DNA of 64,000 nt, from assembly GCA_013400115.1 (NCBI GenBank), contig VXBP01008909.1:1-64000 (forward strand), in the 5' to 3' direction. A model generated the notes under the pieces. The model was given only the letters and a program-made list of their open reading frames with translations. It did not search any database and had not been told where the DNA came from. Shown here piece by piece: positions 20,960 to 31,130 of this stretch; position 1 is the stretch's first letter; every line of letters starts with the position of its first letter. Origin of the DNA: Rhinopomastus cyanomelas. Its lineage: Eukaryota; Chordata; Aves; Bucerotiformes; Rhinopomastidae. Made by a program: the position numbers and the translations under genes.

Positions 20960-21135
20960 ATCACAGAATCACAGAACATTAAGGACTGGAAGGGACCTTG
21001 AAAGATCATCCAGTCCACCCCCCCTGCCACAGCAGGATCACCTAGATCAAGTCGCACAGGTACATATCCAGGTGGGTTTTAAAAGTCTCCAGAGAAGGAG
21101 ACTCCACCACCCACACTGGGCAGCCCATTCCAGCG
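20960..21135 (-). repeat. CR1 family A, antisense 3' end
   Basis: TCACAGAATCACAGAACATT, GGACCTTGAAAGATCATCC, CACAGCAGGATCACCTAG, then TCCAGAGAAGGAGACTCC and GGGCAGCCCATTCCAGCG. Confidence 0.92.
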
Positions 21136-21955
21136 TATCCTTATCCCAGACACAAATCCAAAATTCTTCAGCTTCTCCAAGGCTTTGCAGTTTTGGACAA
21201 CATGCTCTAGACAGAGGAAATCCTGCTCAAAAGTAAGCAGCACTCTACTCTAGAGGTCCATGGTTAGACCCTCAGAGAAACTGATGAAGGGAAGAGCTTG
21301 CTTGTCTACAAGAAAAGTTATGAGATCCCTTTCTTTAGTTACATATATGTTTACTTGTCTGCTCTCTCCTAACTCCTAATTATTTCATCTTTGATTCTGA
21401 CCCATCCCTGCCACACGTGATGCAGAACTAATGGCAACAGGAAGCTAAAGTTCTGACAAGTCTGGAAGCAACTGGCAGCCAAGTAAAGGACACAAGGGAA
21501 AGCCTGCAGAATGACTTTGCATCTCACAAGCCACCTGAGAATCCACATGGGAACGAGTACATCACATTGGTCCCATCACTGGAAAAGATTTGGCTGGAGT
21601 TTTCACCTTCTGAGATGCTGGTGCTGCTCAAACTGAGGATGCCAGTCCATGGGGAATTGAGGCTTCTGGAGTGCAGCAGCCTGCTGGAATAATCTGCTTC
21701 ATTAAAACCAGGCAGATTTTCCCTCTGTCCCCTATATTCTGCTGTCTTTCTGGATGATTCCCTGCCCTTCTCAGAAAGATGTGCTCCTGATGCAGTGATG
21801 GGGGTAAATGGTCTGTCAGAAGCATGAAGAAGCTGCTGTGCAGAGGGAAGGGTCTGTCTTTCTGCTCTTGCTTTAAGGTTTCTCTTTCCTGCTGTAATGC
21901 CATGCAGAGCAGCACCGATGTCTAACCTTTCCCTGGTAACTGCTGTCTGTTTGCA
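21136..21955. other. Unique stretch
   Basis: No recognised repeat. The minus frame 21628-21915 has no domain. Confidence 0.5.
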
Positions 21956-22174
21956 GTTTAGGCTGAGGGAAACTTCTTCCTAGAAAGGGCCATCAGCCCT
22001 TGGAATAGGCTGCCCAGGGACGAGGTTGAATTGCTGTACCTGGATGTGCTTCAAAGTCCTGTAGATCTGAAGCTTAGGGGCAGGGATTAGCAGCGGCCTT
22101 GAGACAGTTGGGTTCATGGTTGGACTCAATGATCTTAAAGGTATTTTCCAACCTCTACAACTCTATGATTCTGG
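21956..22174 (+). repeat. Old CR1 (family B-like), sense 3' end
   Basis: AACTTCTTCCTAGAAAGGGCC, GGAATAGGCTGCCCAGGGACG, then GTTGGACTCAATGATCTTAAAGG and CTCTATGATTCTGG. Confidence 0.86.
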
Positions 22175-22579
22175 TCTATATGAAGAACAAGCTGAAGCAG
22201 CCAACTGTCTCCCTGATGTGGCTTTCTCATGCCCCTCTGCCCTCCAGATTGAGTGTCATGAGTGCCTCAGTGCAACCCTTTGAAGACTGAAAACCTGAGG
22301 ACTGAAGTACTGAATCCTCACGAAACAGTTGGCTTCAGCCAGGGGCTTCTGTGAAAACTGCAGCAGTAGGTCCCTGATGGAGGGAGAAATCTCCTACAAG
22401 TCAAGAGGAAACCTGTCGATATCAGGAAACTGCAGCCATTTAGCATCAATCATAATGATTGATACTGTCAGGGGGGAGGGAGCAGCCAGTAGTGGCCTGG
22501 GGACCTGGAACAAATCCTCATGTCACTGGGACAGTGGTTGTTCCCGCACTTTAACACTGTCTGGAGCAAAGCTAGGAGC
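22175..22579. other. Unique stretch
   Basis: No repeat is recognised. CATCAATCATAATGATTGAT (22446-22465) is a small near-palindrome. Confidence 0.45.
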
Positions 22580-23080
22580 CATTAATTGACTTTTAGCTCT
22601 AACTGTAGTCCTGATGTCTTTTAGATGTCAATTAACCACCACTAATAGGCGGTTAATTGTGTAAGGTGGCTTTTCAAATGAGACATAAGACAGAGACCCA
22701 ACCACTCTGTGGTCATTAAGGGTCCTTCTGCCTTTTGCACGAGGGTGGGTAATGCAGAGGGCAGGTTGCTCTGGCCCTTCTCCAAAGTTCTTCAGTACAT
22801 TACACGCGGTGTCTCCAGTGGGTAATCTTTTACTGCAGCTATACCTTCATTACAGCTTTTATTTCGTGCTTTCCTCTGCTGGCAGGGTACAGAGTTGTTT
22901 TATTGTCATTCCTTTTAAAGGTCAAGGCAGAAACATGTCACGAGTGCACGTTATTATAGGTTGTCCTACCATCTTTCCATTTAGGAAGCCCCCACGTGGC
23001 TGTTTCACGCCATTAAATTTGTGGGATTATTGTAACCTCCTAATCCAAAGGAAAATTATTAGCACCCTGCTGCACCAGTA
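22580..23080. other. Candidate conserved non-coding block with TTAATT dyad
   Basis: CR1-free and AT-rich. CAATTAACC (22629-22637) and GGTTAATTG (22651-22659) form a perfect 9-bp inverted repeat with a 13-bp spacer, like paired homeodomain sites. 22930-23060 has further conserved-looking words (GCACGTTATTATAGG, CGCCATTAAATTTGTGGG, AGGAAAATTATTAGC). Function is inferred only. Confidence 0.28.
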
Positions 23081-23233
23081 AAACACACACAGGGCTATGG
23101 GGCCATCCACCCAGCAGCACTGAGGGAGATGGTGTTCACCAAGCCACTTTCCATCATCTATCAGCGGTCCTGGCTAATCAGGGAGGTCCCAGTTGACTGA
23201 AGGTCAGCAGTGTGATGCCTGTCATCAAGAAGA

Positions 23234-23319
23234 GAGCTGAGGTTGTTCGACCTAGAGAAGAAGAGGCTGAGGAGAGACCTTATTGCTCTCTACAACTATC
23301 TGAAGGGAGGCTGCAGTGA
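23234..23319 (+). repeat. Old CR1, left part (host of nested insertion)
   Basis: TTGTTCGACCTAGAGAAG, GAGAGACCTTATTGCTCTC and ACTATCTGAAGGGAGGCTG encode FDLEKKRLRRDLIALYNYLK. The element resumes after 23687. Confidence 0.88.
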
Positions 23320-23686
23320 CCTCCCTTATGAGGAAAGGCTGAGGGAGATGGGTCTCTTTAGTTTGGGGAAGAGGAGACTGCGGGGTGACCTCATTAATGT
23401 CTATAAATATGTGAAAGGTGGGTGTCAGGAGAATGGAGCCAGGTTCTTCTCAATGGGTGTGAGCTGGAAAATTGGAGGGTCCATATAAATATCAGAAGGA
23501 ACTTCTTCCCAATGAGAGTGACAGAGCACCCAGGGGGGTTGTGGAGTCTCCTTCTCTGGAGACTTTTAAAACCCACCTGGATGTGTTCCTGTGCGACTTG
23601 GTCTAGGTGATCCTGCTGTGGCAGGGGGATTGGACTAGATGATCTTTCGAGGTCCCTTCCAATCCCTAATGGTCTGTGATTCTGTG
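23320..23686 (+). repeat. CR1 family A, nested in an older CR1
   Basis: It begins CTCCCTTATGAGGAAAGGCTG and runs to GGTCTGTGATTCTGTGA. It lies in frame with the host CR1, giving an accidental 81-codon hybrid frame (23243-23488). A 13-bp ORF2 deletion is visible at GAGCAC/CCAGGGG. GTGA at 23316-23319 and 23684-23687 may be a short target repeat. Confidence 0.93.
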
Positions 23687-23970
23687 AGGTAAGGGTTGGC
23701 CTCTTCTCTAGTGACTAGCAATAGGACAAGAGGAAATGGGGCCAGGTTGTCCCAGGAGAGTTTCAGATTGGATCTCAGGAAAATCTTTTCCCAGAAAGAG
23801 TGAGGAGGCCTTGGAATGGGCTGCCCAGGGAGGGGGTGGAGGCACCATTCCAGTAGTTGTTCAACAACCAGCAAGACAGGGTGGTTCAGTAGATAGTTTA
23901 GTGGTTCGGGGTAGTAGGGTGGACAGTTGGACTTGATTTTGAAGGTCTGTTCCAGCCTTGATGATTCTAT
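23684..23970 (+). repeat. Old CR1, right part (host of nested insertion)
   Basis: GGTTGGCCTCTTCTCTAG, AGCAATAGGACAAGAGG and GGAATGGGCTGCCCAGGG, ending in a sense tail GTTGGACTTGATTTTGAAGG and TTGATGATTCTAT. It continues the frame and consensus order left at 23319. Confidence 0.88.
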
Positions 23971-23975
23971 AAGAT

Positions 23976-24781
23976 GGACCCGAAGGAGAATCAAGGGAAC
24001 TACAGGCCAGGGAAAGTTGTGGAACAAATCATGTTGAGAGCCACCACACAACACATAAAGGACAAAGCAGTGATCAGCACCAGTCATCATGGGTTTATGC
24101 AAGACAGGTTCTGCTTGACTAACTATCTTTTATGTCAAGCTGGCCCTCTTAGTGGATGAAGGAAGGGCTGTGAAAGTTGTCTGCCTGGGCTTTAGCACAG
24201 CCTTTGGCACAGCACTCCCCTGGAGAAACTGGCTGCTCACGGCTCGGATGAGTATAAAACGGGCTGGACAGACCGACCCAACGACTGGTGGTGAATGAAT
24301 TTCAATCCAGTTGGTGACTGGTCACAAGTGACTTCCCCAGGACTCAGTATTGGGACCACTTCTGTTTAGCATCTTTATTGAGGAACTGGATGAGAGGATC
24401 AAGTGCCCCCTCAGTAGGTTTGCAGGTGACACTAAGTTGAGTGGGAGTGTTGGTTTGCCGGAGGGTAGAGAGACTCGACAGAAGGATCTAGACAGGCTGC
24501 ATTAATGGGCTGACAAGTGATACGACAAGAGAAAAAGGCCTCAAGTTGTGTCGGGGAGGCTTAGATTGGGTATTAGGAAGAATTTCTCCACTGAAAGGGT
24601 TGTCAAGCCCCGGAACAAGCTGCCCAAGGCTTTAGTGGAGTTACAGTCCTTCAAGGGATTTAAAGGATGGTTAGATGTGGTGCTTAAGGACATGATTTAG
24701 TGGTGACCTGGCAGTGCTGGGTCAATGGTTGGACTCAATGATCTCAATGTTCTTTTCCAGCCTAAATGATTCCATGATTCT
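23976..24781 (+). repeat. CR1 family B with reverse-transcriptase palm remnants
   Basis: This is the only copy that keeps central RT motifs. NQGNYRPGKVVEQIML (the usual VSLTS linker after NYRP is deleted), then HHGFMQDRFCLTNYL, an LVDEGRAVKVV-like segment, GFSTAFGTALPW where the family has DFSKAFDT-type sequence, SVLGPLLFSIFIEELDE, and RFAGDTKLSGSV where the catalytic box is FADD. At least two catalytic aspartates are lost. A deletion near 24500 joins this region to the ORF end (GGCCTCAAGTTGTGTCGGGG), 3' UTR and tail. It is a dead retroposon. Confidence 0.92.
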
Positions 24782-25487
24782 AAAAGGTCCAGACATTGTG
24801 TCTACCTCAGTACACAGATTGAAAAACCCATCATTGCCACATTTAATGTATTTTCCCAGTGCGAGAAGATAACCACGAGGTAAAGCTACAGCCACGGTCG
24901 AGGTTTATGATTGCACAGCATCCGGCTCAGTCCACCTAACAATTACAGCAATCCAGAGCCTTGCGTCTTCTGCTTCAGCGCGTCCTCATGTTTAGACAGC
25001 AGGTTGGAGTCAGAGCAGCCCGGATCAGGGCAAGTGACACCAACATTCAAGTGCTCAGCTGATAAGAAAATCACTCAGGATGTTGCTACAGGAAAAATGA
25101 CTTCAGTGTTCAAGACGCACCTCGCAAGTGGGAGGGGGGGAAGAAGGGGAATGGAGAAAGTGAAAAGTGCTTGCTGAGTGGAGATTGTTTTCTCAGTACC
25201 TTCCATTCATCACAGTTATCCAAAACTTTGCTCCTGTAGGGTGCTGTTCCCATTAGTCTTCAACATACAGGAATTTCTGACAAAAATCACTTTGAGGTCT
25301 CGCAGAAGGCTTTTCTCACCACATTGAAAGGTAGCGGTGAAGCAGCGGAAGGCCACAGACCTCTGTTTTCATCTGGTCTTTGTCAATGCCTTGCTGTGAT
25401 GCCTCATCTTCCTTTCTGCAGAATGGAAATGGGAGATGGGACTGGGTCTGGCAGGAACATGGCAATGTGCTCCTGAAGAGCTATGGA
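24782..25487. other. Unique stretch
   Basis: No repeat is recognised. A G-rich tract lies at 25130-25145. Confidence 0.5.
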
Positions 25488-25726
25488 TCATGGAATCATG
25501 GAATGGCTTAGGTTGGAAGGGACCTCAAAGATCATCTAATCCAACTCCCCTGCCAGGGACAGCGATACCTCTCATCCAGACTTGGTTGTTCAAGGCCTTA
25601 TCCAACCTGGCCTTGAACACCTCCAGGGAGGGGGCAGCCATAGCCTCTCCAGGCAATCGATTCCAGAGTGTCTCTCCACCCTTGCACTGAGGAACTTCTT
25701 CCTAAGATCTAGTCTGAACCTCCTCT
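25488..25726 (-). repeat. Old CR1 (family E), antisense, first part
   Basis: ATCATGGAATGGCTTAGG, GGACCTCAAAGATCATC, GGCCTTGAACACCTCCAGGG, GGAACTTCTTCCTAAGATC, ending at GAACCTCCTCT where a younger tail begins. Confidence 0.9.
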
Positions 25727-25786
25727 CACAGAATCACAGAACATCAGGGATTGGAAGTGACCTCAAAAGATTATCTAGTCCAATCC
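25727..25786 (-). repeat. CR1 family A tail nested in an old antisense CR1
   Basis: CACAGAATCACAGAACATCAGG, GTGACCTCAAAAGATTATC and TAGTCCAATCC. Only about 60 bp of 3' end is present, in the same orientation as its host. Confidence 0.88.
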
Positions 25787-26096
25787 TTCAGTTTCAAACT
25801 GTTTTCTTTGTTCTATTGCTCAATCCCCTTGGGAAAAATCCCCCTCCAGCCTTCTTGAAGGCTCCCTTTAGGGAAGGCAGCTGTAGGGTTTCCCCAGAGT
25901 CTTCTCTTCCCTAGACTGAACAACTCCAGCTCCCTCAGCCTCACAGCAGAGGTGCTCCAGCCCTTGAATCATCTTTGTGGCCTCCTCTGGACTCACTCCA
26001 ACATTTCCATGTCCTTCTGATGTTTGGGCCACCAGAACTGGCTGCAGGATTTGAGGTGGGGTCTCACAAGAGCAGAGTACCCAGGGAGAAGTAAAG
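25787..26096 (-). repeat. Old CR1 (family E), antisense, second part
   Basis: TTCAGTTTCAAACTGTTTTC, CCTCCAGCCTTCTTGAAGGC, CCCCAGAGTCTTCTCTTCCC, AACAACTCCAGCTCCCTCAG and TGGCCTCCTCTGGACTCAC. This continues exactly where the first part stopped. Confidence 0.9.
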
Positions 26097-26965
26097 GATG
26101 CCAAGTCCCTTTCTTTTACCACTGTCAGTTCAGCAGCCTAAAGACACAACATTCTGCTTCAGACACCACAGCACCTTTTCCTCCCTTGTTATCTAGGAGA
26201 CTGAACTCTGGATCATCTTTTCATCCAGGCAACTATCCGAATGGAGCAACCACTGTTAGGAGACTTTTCTGTTTGCTTAGAGACCCTTCATGCAATTTGT
26301 GGCAAAATACACATGGGGAAAGGGTGTGTTTCAAAACCAAGGCAGGTGCAATAAGCCTTCACTGCAGCTGATGGAAGCCCAAGCTGCGGCACTGAGACTG
26401 CAAAGCTGATGCTGTGGGTGCTGTCCCTTGTTGCTCCAACACGTGTGACTCCCTAGAAGGCAATGCCTTGTCAGAACTGGTATGATCATGTCTCCCTCTA
26501 GAGACTGTCTCTACAACCTCCAACGGCTGGGATTTGCTTGCTCCTGATGCTCGAGCAGATCCAAGAGCAGAGACTGGGCTTTGCATCCAGCGGGCTGGAG
26601 GTCGTGTCCTGCAGATACGCTCCTGTGAACTACGTTAGCGCTGCTGCAGCCGTGACAGACAGGGCTGGGGGAGTATCACAAGCAGTAAACAGTATGTGCA
26701 TCCTGCTGACAGGCAGAAGGCCAGCAATTTGGAGCCCTCCAGAGAAAGAAGAAGCAATCATTGTCAGGAGAGTAAGTGGGAGGCTGCATCGTGTGGCTAG
26801 TTCACCCAGCTATGCTTGCCAGGCTGGTTTCAGGGTGTTTTATTCACGTATCTCGTGGAATAAAAACATTTGTTCTTTGTACTTGAAATCACAGTGAATC
26901 TGAAGCTGGATCTAAGTTGCAGGGTCTGATTTCCCTCTGTTCAAGTGACCAAACACTTTGTTGGA
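26097..26965. other. Unique stretch
   Basis: A 119-codon plus frame (26538-26897) shows no domain or splice context. Otherwise nothing is recognised. Confidence 0.5.
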
Positions 26966-27075
26966 GGGGACATATTCCCGTGTGACTTGGTCTTGGTGAT
27001 CCTGCTCCGTTAGGGGGATTGGACTGGATGATCTTTCGAGGTCCCTTCCAATCTCTGACGTTCTGTGATTCTGTA
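26966..27075 (+). repeat. CR1 family A, 3' end only
   Basis: GGGACATATTCCCGTGTGAC, GATGATCTTTCGAGGTCCC, TTCTGTGATTCTGTA. Confidence 0.92.
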
Positions 27076-27143
27076 TCCATGTCTGGGGGAAGCCTGAGCA
27101 GCTGCGGTAGACAAAGGAGGAAAGCTGGAAGCACAGAGGTTCA

Positions 27144-27260
27144 CTGATGATAAAAGGAGTGGAACATCTCTCTGATAACAAAAGGCTGTGGCAGGCGGAC
27201 TAGACTAGATGAACTTTTGAGGTCCTTTCCAATCCCTAATGTTCTGTGATTCTGTGATTC
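27144..27260 (+). repeat. CR1 family A deletion derivative, ~117 bp
   Basis: AAGGAGTGGAACATCTCTCTG and AACAAAAGGCT join directly to GTGGCAGGCGG in the 3' UTR. The deletion of roughly 400 bp has GCTG at both parental ends. The tail TTCTGTGATTCTGTGATTC is intact. Confidence 0.92.
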
Positions 27261-27701
27261 ACACAGAATATCCACTGCCTTTATTTTTAACTATTTGCTT
27301 GTACAGATAAATTCTTGATTTCTGTCCTGTTTGTTGTTCAAGATCTTTCCTAGTACCTGTGTTTGTAGCAACAGGATTCATCTTCTATGGACCAGGAAGT
27401 ACTAAAGGATAGGAACAAACTCTGTCAGAGCACTGAAAACCTGAGAAGAAAACTGGAAGACATCCTCACTTATAAAAGGGGCAAATGAGAGCCCAGACTG
27501 GGGAGATATGGTACAAGGTGAGGGGTTTTCTGAGATTGCTCAAGTTGCATGCAGTCCCTAGTTTAACCAGAGTATTAAATCCAACAGCAGGGGAAAGATC
27601 TCCCCATGTCCTGCCCAGCACAACTCTGTAAATTATCACAGGGACAATAAACCAGGCACTTTACCTGCTTCTTCCCTCTCTTCACCAGGGCCAGCATAGA
27701 T
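27261..27701. other. Unique stretch
   Basis: Nothing is recognised between the CR1 derivative and the minisatellite. Confidence 0.5.
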
Positions 27702-27862
27702 GGATAAATGAACCTATAGCTAGTGGATAGATGAACCTGCAGCTACAGGATAGATGTTCCTGCAGCTATGAAATAGATGAACCTGCAGCTATGGGATAGA
27801 TGAACCTCCAGCTATGGGACAGATCAAACTGCAGCTATGGCATAGATGAAACTGTAGCTGTG
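27702..27862 (+). repeat. 23-bp minisatellite, 7 units
   Basis: Seven consecutive units of exactly 23 bp with consensus GGATAGATGAACCTGCAGCT plus ATG: units begin at 27702, 27725, 27748, 27771, 27794, 27817 and 27840. The inner units are most alike and the outer ones more diverged, as expected for slippage or unequal exchange. No other copies are seen in the window. Confidence 0.95.
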
Positions 27863-28805
27863 GGAAATCCCTGCTGCTAACTGTAACGAAGATCTCAAGC
27901 CAGTTATGTCCCCATCTCAGATCTCACCTGAACTGCCTGCAAAGGGTCTTTGCCATTAAGGGCCGGCAATGCTGTTAGACACTCTGAGATGAGTCACTTC
28001 CAGCATTCAAAGTGATGTTCATGATCCAGACAGAGAAGGAGACAGCAAGGGCAGTGCAGGTCAGAAAGAGCATGATACCCTGCACCTTGGAGACCTCTAA
28101 AGCATCACTAGCCAGAGAACGGGGCCAGCCACAGTCGCAGATGAAACCAGAGAGGGAGGTTTCACAGAGAAGCATTCCCCCTTTAAACACTCCCAAAGTT
28201 TCTCCCCAAACAAGGATTAAAACAGTGTTGAGGAGCGGGAAGGCAATGCAGGAAGCACAAACAATACACTACAAAGAAGCAGATGGCAGCACAGCCCAGG
28301 TGTAGCTGCCTGAGCTGGTGATAGTGCTTGGGGGGGCTTGGAATATCTTCCTCGCACACCAGCACGCCCATATATATAAACACACATCCCTATAAGCAGT
28401 GATAGTGTTTTGTAATTAAAGGTGCCCCACAGCAAGTCTGTGCTCAACAGAATAATACTATAATCTTTACAAATCCCTCTGCTTCCTTGAAAAGATGCAG
28501 CTAAGTCAAACACTGAGGCACAGGGAGAAAAAATGCCAGCACCAAAGGCACTCAGGATGCAATAAAACAGAGGATTAGATCTACATTACTTTCATTACAT
28601 TATATTATATTTTTATTATTAGGTCTACAGTTATCATTTGATCTCATAGCTGCTGTGTCTGATAGAGTGGAACAAAAACAAATGGAATTCATCCCCCACA
28701 CACACACCAAGGAATTGGAGATTAAGGGAAGATTAACATCACGTGTAAATGAATGAAAAATGCAAATTGCAAAGAAGAAAGAGGAAGGAAAAGGGGATGT
28801 GTTGA
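27863..28805. other. Unique stretch with a hydrophobic minus-strand frame
   Basis: The minus frame 27975-28196 includes a hydrophobic segment (GIMLFLTCTALAVSFSVWIM) preceded by cysteines. In a neighbouring frame LWECLKGEC resembles the W-x-C...C pattern of claudin/PMP22-type proteins. No clear splice donor or further exon supports a gene. 28590-28620 is AT-rich. Confidence 0.4.
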
Positions 28806-29530
28806 GGATGGGGAACAAGAACAACCCCAGGTACCAGGATAGGTTGGGGACTGACCTGTAGGAGAAAGGTATCTGGGGGTCCTGCTGGACAACAAGATGG
28901 CCAGGAGCCAGCAATGGGCTTTTGTGGCCACGAAGGCCAATGGAAGCCTGAGGTGGATCAGAAGTGGGGTGGTTAGCAGATCTAGAGAAGTTCTCCTCCC
29001 CCTCTGCTCTGCACTGGTGAGACCACATCTGGAATATTGTGTGCAGTTCTGGGCCCCACAGTTTCAGAAGGACACAGAGCTGCTGGAGGGAGTCCAGCGC
29101 AGAGTCACAAAGGTGATGAAGGGAGGGGAGCATCTCTCGGATGAGGAGAGGCTGAGGGAGCTGGGTCTATTGAGCCTGGAAAAAGACTGAGGGGTGACTT
29201 CATTAATGTTGATCAATATGGAAAGGATGGGTGTCAGGAGGATGGAGCCAGGCTCTGCTCAGCAGCATCTAATGATAGGACAAGGAGCTATGGGTGTGAG
29301 CTGGAACAGAGGAGGTTCCACATCAATATGAGAAGAAACTTCTTCCTGATGAGGGTGACAGAGCACTGGAAGGGGCTGCCCAGGGGGGTTGTGGAGTCTC
29401 CTTCTCTGAAGGTATTTAAAACCCACCTGGACATGCTCCTGTGCAATTGGATCTAGGTGATCCTGCTCTGGCAGGGGGATTGGACCAGTTGATCTTTCAA
29501 AGTCCCTTCCAATCCATAATGCTCTGTGTT
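28806..29530 (+). repeat. CR1 family A, ~725 bp (longest family A copy here)
   Basis: It starts in the NNPRYQDRLG region, continues through ATKANGSLRWIRSGVVSRSR, LCSALVRPHLEYCVQFWAPQ, VMKGGEHLSDEERLRELGLL and the GCQEDG.. block, and ends at the 3' UTR with a degenerate tail (GCTCTGTGTTTTTT). A deletion after GCCTGGAAAAAGACTGAGG breaks the frame. Confidence 0.95.
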
Positions 29531-29816
29531 TTTTGTGCCACAGGAAAAGCCACCCTGGTGCAAGTCTGTCTCCTTTATCTCAGCTCACTTCCATGTGGTC
29601 AGAAGGAAGAACCAGGGACCTGGTACTCATCTTCCCCCCTGCATTTAGGACTGCTGCTCTGAGATGAATGAGCATGAATCTCACTTGCCCTGAGGATCTA
29701 CTTGTGCAGAGCAATTTCCTAGGATGTGCAAGTCAGGACTTAGTGACACACAGGTCTCAGCACTGAGGGTAGATGCTGAAACTGGTGCTGTGGCAGAACC
29801 ATGGTTCATGTCTCTC
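29531..29816. other. Unique stretch
   Basis: Nothing is recognised. Confidence 0.45.
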
Positions 29817-29890
29817 GTGGTGGGGGGATTGGACTAGATGATATTTCAAAGTCCCTTCCAATCTCTAATGTTCTGTGATTCTGTGATTCT
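29817..29890 (+). repeat. CR1 family A tail
   Basis: GTGGTGGGGGGATTGGACTAG, GATATTTCAAAGTCCCTTCC, TTCTGTGATTCTGTGATTC. About 74 bp. Confidence 0.9.
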
Positions 29891-30572
29891 CCCTTTTGCC
29901 TCTTACAGTAGGATGGATAAACCTCCTCTTTTAGATTGGGAGGCTTCAGTATCTTCCTTTCCTACCTTACCTTGGTGTAAGAGCAGCACAGCAGCCAGCA
30001 AGGTCTTTGCAAGAGCAGTGACCAGGCAGAAGTTCAGTGGGTCCATCACCCTTCTCCGAGAGCACACAGCGCACAAGCCCCAGCATGCACAGACTAGCCA
30101 ACATTCATGCCTTTGCAGGATTAATTTCTGGAGGAGTGAAATGGCTGACACAAGCCAGGTATTTCTTGGCTGCAATCCTACTCACCACGAGCATTCACAA
30201 AGGATTTACAAACCTAAATGGGGATTTATAGGGAATTTAGGCACCTAACTCTAAAACAGCGATCCTGAAAATCCCCACTCATCCATCACCTAATCCCAGC
30301 GGCTCCTGAGCTACATGGCTACCATTTTTCTCCCACTTAAAGCTCTGCCTATATGTATGTACCTCGATCATGGCAAAGCTGAGAAGCTCCTAACTAGAAA
30401 TCCCCCTGCACTTTAGTTTACCTGCCCTGAACATCCTCCAATCCATCAGCAGTCCTGAAGGACCTCAATGCACTTCACATCTACAGAGATAGAGCTGCTG
30501 CTGCTTTATTTCAAAAGACATCAGCTCCTTCTTCCCCCCCATCTATACAATAGCTTAGGATAGTCTCTTGGA
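29891..30572. other. Unique stretch
   Basis: No repeat is recognised. Overlapping frames at 29903-30231 are partly CR1-tail artefacts and have no domain. Confidence 0.5.
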
Positions 30573-30670
30573 GTGAGGGTGGGTGTCAGGAGGAGGGAGC
30601 CAGGCTCTGCTTAGTGGCATCTAACGATAGCACAAGGGACAATGGGTATGAACTGGAACACAGGAGGTAC
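30573..30670 (+). repeat. CR1 family A internal fragment
   Basis: GGGTGGGTGTCAGGAGGAGG, AGTGGCATCTAACGATAGC and GAACTGGAACACAGGAGG, the KGGCQEDGA...CELEQRR segment. It lacks both ends, so it survives from a larger copy. Confidence 0.88.
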
Positions 30671-30823
30671 CTGTCTGGTGGCCATTGATCCACTGCACAA
30701 CTCCAGAGTCAGTATCCCTTCTGCTGCACCTACTCACTGATAGATTTCATCTGTTCTCCCCAGCTTGTGCCACATGAGCCTGTGAAGACAAGACTTATCT
30801 TACTTTCCATTGTCCAGAAGTTG

Positions 30824-31130
30824 AAATCATGTAATAATTTCAGTTGGGGAAGACCTTCAAGATCATCAAGTCCAACCATTAACCCAGCGATCCCAAGGCC
30901 ACCACTAAACCCTGTCCCTAAGCTCCAGATCTACAGGACTTTAAAACACATCCAGGGATGGCCATTCAACCCCCTCCCTGGGCAGCCTCTGCCAAGGCCT
31001 GAAGACCCTTTCTAGGAAGCAGTTTTTCCTCATGGCCAACCTAAACTTCCCCTGGGGTAGCCTGAGGCCATTTCCTCTTGTCATGTTGCTTGGAACTTGT
31101 GAGAGGAGACCAACCCCCACCTCCCCACAA
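30824..31130 (-). repeat. Old CR1 (family B), antisense ~300 bp
   Basis: GTTGGGGAAGACCTTCAAGATC, AAGTCCAACCATTAACC, CTCCCTGGGCAGCCTCTGCC, then CCCTGGGGTAGCCTGAGGCC and ATTTCCTCTTGTC. Confidence 0.88.

Noticed and set aside
27702..27862. CRISPR array
   Set aside because: Units are contiguous 23-mers with no unique spacers, in vertebrate DNA.
30037..30231. Small plus frame near a CR1 tail as a peptide gene
   Set aside because: No start context, domain or conservation evidence; several overlapping frames exist there.
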